The position numbers and the translations under genes were made by a program. From Candidatus Methanogaster sp. UBA203 (lineage in GTDB: Archaea > Halobacteriota > Methanosarcinia > Methanosarcinales > Methanogasteraceae): a DNA stretch of 9,922 nucleotides. Positions within the stretch are counted from its first letter, which is position 1. The number at the start of each line of letters is the position of its first letter. This document shows, piece after piece, positions 6,032 through 9,922 of this stretch. A model generated the notes under the pieces. It saw only the letters and a list, made by a program, of their open reading frames with translations, searched no databases and was not told the DNA's origin. The stretch lies in assembly GCA_002503595.1 (NCBI GenBank), contig DASC01000085.1, forward strand, positions 15,949-25,870, written 5' to 3'.

Positions 6032-7678
6032 TTACTCCAGCATATCCCGGATCACCCTGCCGTACGCAGGTCTTGCGATCAGAACGCCGATTAAAACACC
6101 GATTATGGTGGTGATCGCGAACCCTTTCAGCGCGCCGAACCCCATCACAATAAGCGGCGACATCGCGACGATCGTTGTCGCTGCAGCAGCGAAGATGATC
6201 GCAAACGCCTTTGATATGCGGGATAGGTACACCTTCAGGGACGGTATTTTTCCCTCATAAAGCACTTCGTCGGTGATGATCACCAGATGGTCAATACCAG
6301 TTCCGATAACAGCGATAATTCCTGCTATAGCCGGCAGATTGAGTTGCCACCCTATCAGCGGAAGCGCAGAACAACCGAGAATCATGAAGACCTCGCTTAA
6401 CGATGTCGCGAGCATCGGGATTAAGATGTTCTTCTGCCGGTATCTTAAGAATATGACGAGAGCAACGGTTAGCAGCGCAAACAGACCCGCGATCAGTGCC
6501 TGCTCCTTGAACTGGGCACCAAGCGACGCAGGAACCTGTCCCGAACCGATCACGGTCACCTGCACAGGAAGCGCTCCTGCACTGAGATGCACTCGAAGTT
6601 GCCTCGCCTCAATCTCTCCTTCATCGCCAGAGCCGGTGTTCGCAACCAGACCGCGAGAGGGGTAATCACCATCCTCACCATATATCTCATACAGTCCTTT
6701 GAGACCGCTTGCCAGCCTGGGGTTGAGTGGTGCCGAGTACACCTCCTCATCATCGAGCAGCATGATCAGTTCGTGCGCATCCGGCTTGTCAGCGGCACCG
6801 TATTTGACCGCTGCGACTCCGAATTCTCTTGCTCCTTTGCTATTCAGCGTGAAACCGATGCCCCATGCCCCATCCTGCATCTTCGGTATGTCCACTGCGG
6901 TGATGCGGTCACCCCAGAGCACATGCTCTGATGTGTTGTTCGTTGTCTGGATGCGGATCTCAAACTTTCCAGGCGTTGTAACGATATCCTGCGCTGTACT
7001 GAGATCGATTCCGGCAAGGTCGACCAGAAGAATATTGGATCCGACAGGGGTGATCGGAATCTCCTTAAGACCCCAGATGTTCAATTTCTCGTTTAATACA
7101 TCCTTCGTCATCTCCTGGGTCTTTGTTGTCACCTCCTCCTTAAATTCGGGCTTGCCCTGTATGTCCTTCTTGATCGATCCGCCGACACTGGCGAGCAGAC
7201 CTGATAATTCGCTCTCGCTCACCATTGACCTGATCTCATACGTGTCGCTGCCGAGATAGATCACCTCACAAGCCAGATGCTTTGAGAGGTACGTCTGGAT
7301 CACGTACGGCTTGTTTATGACAAGTGTGACCTCGTTGCCCCTTATGCGACCATTTCCGTAACCAACCGCATTTATCGCAGCCTCATCAGGTGGTTCTGCC
7401 GTCCTGAATGTGATCCCTGTATCTGAGTGCTCGACGATCTCGACCGATCCAAACGCATCAGAAAACTCTTTCTCGATGATCTGCACCGGATCGGCATCGA
7501 TGCCTGCGATCACCCCATCCAGCTGGAGTTGCAGGTATGTCCCGCCATCGAGATCGAGCCCGTATTGCAGATGGGATGTAAAACCCTCCTCAGAGTTATA
7601 ACTCGGGTGAATCGCTAGAAGCGCGATTAGCATGGCGATAACAAATACGATTATCCTGAAGTCCTTATACAATTTCAT
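6032..7678 (-). CDS. secD: Protein-export membrane protein SecD (archaeal)
   Basis: This 548-residue membrane protein has one N-terminal TM segment (about 8-24), a large extracytoplasmic P1 region beginning at YGLDLDGGT (39-47), and five TM segments near the C-terminus (about 394-411, 418-436, 447-461, 491-512, 518-536). The conserved charged TM4 motif appears as GTGIDHLVIITDE, with the Asp at 463. SecD with SecF forms an RND-like accessory complex of the Sec translocon that assists release and translocation of exported proteins, driven by the ion gradient in bacteria; the energy source in archaea is less clear. ATG 7678 is chosen because it overlaps the secF stop (ATGA) and has AAGGAGG 8 bases upstream. 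The frame is open 11 codons further, but those residues look non-native. The order secF then secD is the usual archaeal one. Confidence 0.95.
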   Translation of the reverse strand: MKLYKDFRIIVFVIAMLIALLAIHPSYNSEEGFTSHLQYGLDLDGGTYLQLQLDGVIAGIDADPVQIIEKEFSDAFGSVEIVEHSDTGITFRTAEPPDEAAINAVGYGNGRIRGNEVTLVINKPYVIQTYLSKHLACEVIYLGSDTYEIRSMVSESELSGLLASVGGSIKKDIQGKPEFKEEVTTKTQEMTKDVLNEKLNIWGLKEIPITPVGSNILLVDLAGIDLSTAQDIVTTPGKFEIRIQTTNNTSEHVLWGDRITAVDIPKMQDGAWGIGFTLNSKGAREFGVAAVKYGAADKPDAHELIMLLDDEEVYSAPLNPRLASGLKGLYEIYGEDGDYPSRGLVANTGSGDEGEIEARQLRVHLSAGALPVQVTVIGSGQVPASLGAQFKEQALIAGLFALLTVALVIFLRYRQKNILIPMLATSLSEVFMILGCSALPLIGWQLNLPAIAGIIAVIGTGIDHLVIITDEVLYEGKIPSLKVYLSRISKAFAIIFAAAATTIVAMSPLIVMGFGALKGFAITTIIGVLIGVLIARPAYGRVIRDMLE

Positions 7679-8631
7679 GCTCTCCGCCTCCTTGGTCTCT
7701 GTAGATGCCATTTCAGTATTCCGGTATTAAGCATCCATGTATTCATCAGATCGGCGAATAGGCCGAATATGAGCACGATCGAGATGTCGCTTATAATGCT
7801 GATCTGCGGCAACGATGGTATGATGATGTACGAGTACGTGGCGATAAGATACATGACTGTGATTGCGGCAAGCGTTGTGCCGGTCATCGTAAGTCCTGTC
7901 GTCATCGCATTCGTAACCTTGTCATCGAGATTGCCACGCCGTTTGAGAAGCCGTGTCGTTAAAAGGATGTCGCTGTCCACAGAATATCCGATCAGCATCA
8001 GGAGGGCTGCGACTGTTCCGAGCGAGAGTTCGATGCCTGCAACAGCTATGAATGCGGCTGCAATCGCGATATCTGAGAATGCGGAGAGCACGACCGCAAC
8101 AGAAGGCACGAATGTCCGGAATATCAAAAAGACGATCACCGCCATCAGGCAGAACGATACCACGATCGCCTTGAGTGCCTGCGTCTGCAGCGATTTCCCA
8201 TATAGTGCGCCTGTCTGCTTGATCTCAGGAGCTGCGTACTCATAATCGGTGTTGACTTTCTTTGTCAGCGAATCCTGTTTATCATCGCTCATCGGACTGA
8301 ACTTGATCATCCTGCGGCTGCCTGAATCCCGCACATCGATCACCGGATAATCCGCGAATGTCTGCCGCAGGAGATCATGCGAATCTGCGGTGGCAAGGGT
8401 GATGATCGTGCCGCCCTCGAACTCAAATCCGAGACGTACTGGTGAGCCTGTAGTCACATACATCCCGCCAAGAATGATCAATGCAATTACGAGCACGATC
8501 AGCGGTGGAATGACCAGTTGCACCGGTTTATGAGTTCTTATGTATGAATCGAACCTTGATACGATATCTGTTAACGCCTTCGGCGTCGACGCCTCTTTCT
8601 TTTCCGATCTTGAGTGCGTTATCTGTTTCAT
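7675..8631 (-). CDS. secF: Protein-export membrane protein SecF (archaeal)
   Basis: This 318-residue protein has a basic N-terminus, TM1 (about 38-60), a short P1 region starting GFEFEGGT (68-75), and five C-terminal TM segments. It carries the diagnostic SecF motif LMLIGYSVDSDILLTTR (211-227), with the Asp residues of TM4 intact, and ends in a cluster of arginines on the cytoplasmic side. It partners SecD in the membrane. ATG 8631 overlaps the prs stop by 4 bases (ATGA), and a GGAG lies about 13 bases upstream. The frame is open another 52 codons upstream, but that part is antisense-like, Arg/Cys-rich sequence lying inside prs and is not part of the protein. The ATGA overlaps on both sides suggest strictly coupled expression with prs and secD. 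Confidence 0.95.
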   Translation of the reverse strand: MKQITHSRSEKKEASTPKALTDIVSRFDSYIRTHKPVQLVIPPLIVLVIALIILGGMYVTTGSPVRLGFEFEGGTIITLATADSHDLLRQTFADYPVIDVRDSGSRRMIKFSPMSDDKQDSLTKKVNTDYEYAAPEIKQTGALYGKSLQTQALKAIVVSFCLMAVIVFLIFRTFVPSVAVVLSAFSDIAIAAAFIAVAGIELSLGTVAALLMLIGYSVDSDILLTTRLLKRRGNLDDKVTNAMTTGLTMTGTTLAAITVMYLIATYSYIIIPSLPQISIISDISIVLIFGLFADLMNTWMLNTGILKWHLQRPRRRRA

Positions 8632-9503
8632 TGTTTTATTGTTTCTCCTTCGAATATATTCGCGATCAGTTGTGCCACAGTGACTACGCTTACGCTTCTG
8701 TCGAGCGTATCGGTTGCTATGATCCCTTCCACGCCCGCGGCAAATATACGCAGCACGGCACTCTGGGCAAGCACCGGATGGATACATGCCGCAAATACCC
8801 TCTTTACACCATTCTCCTTTAACAAAAGAGTTGTCTCCACGATCGTGCCCCCGGTTGAGATGATGTCATCCAGTATAACGACATCCCTTCCTGAAACGTC
8901 CGGTTCCTTCGTCTTTATCGAGACCTCCTCCCCGCTTATGCGCGTCTTCTCCATGTAATCGAAGCCGACGCCGAGATTCTCAGATGTGGACCGTACGAGA
9001 TCGATAGCACCCTCATCCGGCGCAATGATCATCGGGTCGGTAAGTTTCATCGATGCGATGTACTCCCCGACAGCAGGCGCGGCATTGATGCTGGTCGCAG
9101 GCGTACCAAAGTACGAGAGCACGCCCGGGTTGTGGATGTTTACTGTGAATACATGGTCCGCTGTGATTGCGTGAGCAAGTGCCCGTGCACTCACAGACTC
9201 CCCGTCCTTGAACCGTTTGTCCTGCCTTGCATACCCGAAATACGGGATGACGACGTCGATCCGATCAGATGTGTCGCAGGCATCGATAAGTTGCAGAAGC
9301 GAGATGTAATCGGAATCGGTCGGTGTTGACTGCACGATCACGACATGATCGCAGGAATCGATGTCAGGTACGCGGAGGTATCGCTCGCCATCAGGAAATG
9401 TTGAAAATTCGGTGTCTGCAAGGTGGCACCCCAGCGTACGCGCAACTCTCCCTGCCAGTACTTGGGACGAGGGTCCGGATACAATACTTATTGACGTTTT
9501 CAT
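8628..9503 (-). CDS. prs: Ribose-phosphate pyrophosphokinase (PRPP synthetase)
   Basis: This enzyme makes 5-phosphoribosyl diphosphate from ribose 5-phosphate and ATP, the entry point to purine, pyrimidine, His and Trp synthesis. The 291 residues show SGPSSQ (9-14), FPDGERYLRV (36-45), the catalytic flexible loop IPYFGYARQDKRF (86-98), VNIHNPGVLSYF with H124, APDEGA (161-166) and the PRPP-binding loop VVILDDIISTGGTI (208-221). All catalytic elements are present, and the length fits the short archaeal enzymes. I start at ATG 9503 because family members begin just before IVSGPSSQ. ATG 9536 adds 11 unconserved residues but has an AAAGGT 4 bases upstream, so it remains possible. It is the first gene of the unit. 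The only TATA-like candidate upstream (CTATAAC, about 9607-9613) lies over the end of the dockerin remnant. Confidence 0.95.
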   Translation of the reverse strand: MKTSISIVSGPSSQVLAGRVARTLGCHLADTEFSTFPDGERYLRVPDIDSCDHVVIVQSTPTDSDYISLLQLIDACDTSDRIDVVIPYFGYARQDKRFKDGESVSARALAHAITADHVFTVNIHNPGVLSYFGTPATSINAAPAVGEYIASMKLTDPMIIAPDEGAIDLVRSTSENLGVGFDYMEKTRISGEEVSIKTKEPDVSGRDVVILDDIISTGGTIVETTLLLKENGVKRVFAACIHPVLAQSAVLRIFAAGVEGIIATDTLDRSVSVVTVAQLIANIFEGETIKQ

Positions 9504-9607
9504 TCCATATTCATGAGATTGTTGATCTGGTGACATTAATACCTTTCGTTTGCGATTGGGCTGTCTTGCCTTGTGATGTTGATGACGGGTTGATCAGATG
9601 GGCAGAG

Positions 9608-9815
9608 TTATAGCGAATCTACCACTCCTGCCGCCGCCTGCAGGATCATGAGCGCATCGAGCGATCTGACGCAGCCATCGCCGCTCACATCAGCAGGCAT
9701 CGAGCGTCGCGGGATCGCACGAGGCGGAACCACCCCCGGCTGCGATCTGGAGCGCAATCGCGGCATCTGCGAGGGTGAGAATGTCGTCGGAGTTGAGGTC
9801 GCCGCGCAGCAACCT
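9608..9815 (-). pseudogene. Orphan dockerin module, copy 2 (frameshifted remnant)
   Basis: Reading leftwards from about 9815, one frame gives LRGDLNSDDILTLADAAIAL and continues to TLDAC, then stops. The adjacent frame continues as ADVSGDGCVRSLDALMILQA and ends at TAA 9610-9608. One extra base near 9695 separates them; removing it gives TLDAADVSGDGC, matching the intact copy at 296-482. Upstream, the dockerin frame is closed by a TAA at about 9828, and no protein domain precedes the module, so it is a detached, decaying C-terminus of another exported protein, or a copied module. It ends about 70 bases before prs and may overlap the prs promoter. Confidence 0.75.
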
Positions 9816-9880
9816 TTTCCGTTACGCAAGTGTGTAAACATGCAATGACCCGATTGAGCAGCCGATCGAATATCTTTATC

Positions 9881-9914
9881 GTCTCAATTCCACAGTTTCA
9901 CCTTAGTTTGAAAG
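9881..9914. repeat. Single sequence resembling an archaeal CRISPR repeat at the window edge
   Basis: Read on the minus strand, this stretch begins CTTTCAAAC and ends GTGGAATTGAGAC. Many archaeal CRISPR repeats are 30-37 nt and end in GGAATTGAAAC, so this could be the degenerate, leader-distal last unit of an array lying to the right. Only one copy is inside the window, so repetition cannot be tested. The rest of 9816-9922 shows no gene. Confidence 0.2.
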
Positions 9915-9922
9915 TTACCTAA

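Noticed and set aside
9537..9607. A gene or riboswitch between the dockerin remnant and prs.
   Set aside because: Only about 70 bases are available, with no stable long stem and no ORF. It is best read as the prs leader and promoter region.

Overview
The window looks like a euryarchaeal chromosome segment, probably from the Methanomicrobia/ANME/Syntrophoarchaeum/Archaeoglobi neighbourhood; the exact lineage is not settled by the sequence. The evidence is an archaeal-type RNA polymerase subunit Rpo6/RpoK, the archaeal secF-secD order, a GAN/RecJ-like DHH nuclease, a free-standing AlaX editing protein, a short archaeal-type PRPP synthetase, and a secreted dockerin protein. Every gene I support lies on the minus strand. 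Only a candidate non-coding RNA is placed on plus, and that strand is tentative.

Right block, read leftwards from about 9.5 kb to 3.9 kb: prs, secF, secD, gan/recJ and alaX form one tight transcription unit. There are 4-base ATGA overlaps at prs/secF and secF/secD, the gan start lies next to the secD stop, and 6 bases separate gan from alaX. It combines nucleotide precursor supply, protein export, DNA processing and tRNA proofreading. Upstream of prs is a broken orphan dockerin module, and at the extreme right edge a single sequence that resembles an archaeal CRISPR repeat.

Middle block, 3.9 to 2.9 kb: a 250-base intergenic region holds a possible structured RNA of about 119 nt with a perfect 12-bp closing stem, divergent from a HEPN toxin-like gene. 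The HEPN reading frame is cut in two by one in-frame TAG. It is followed without a gap by a small protein resembling a degenerate MNT-type nucleotidyltransferase.

Left block, 2.9 kb to 1: the MNT-like gene overlaps (ATGA) the start of a long secreted protein made of a signal peptide, one propeller-type repeat, an Ig-like domain, a calcineurin-like metallophosphoesterase, a beta-rich region and a C-terminal dockerin. A one-base frameshift near 2511 splits it. Downstream come rpoK (54 aa, TTG start) and the first 19 codons of a gene resembling the NAD(P)H-hydrate repair enzyme Nnr.

The points most worth a second look are the structured RNA next to the amber-interrupted HEPN gene, the translational coupling of a toxin-antitoxin-like pair to an exported dockerin protein, and the two related dockerin modules in direct orientation that bracket everything in between.
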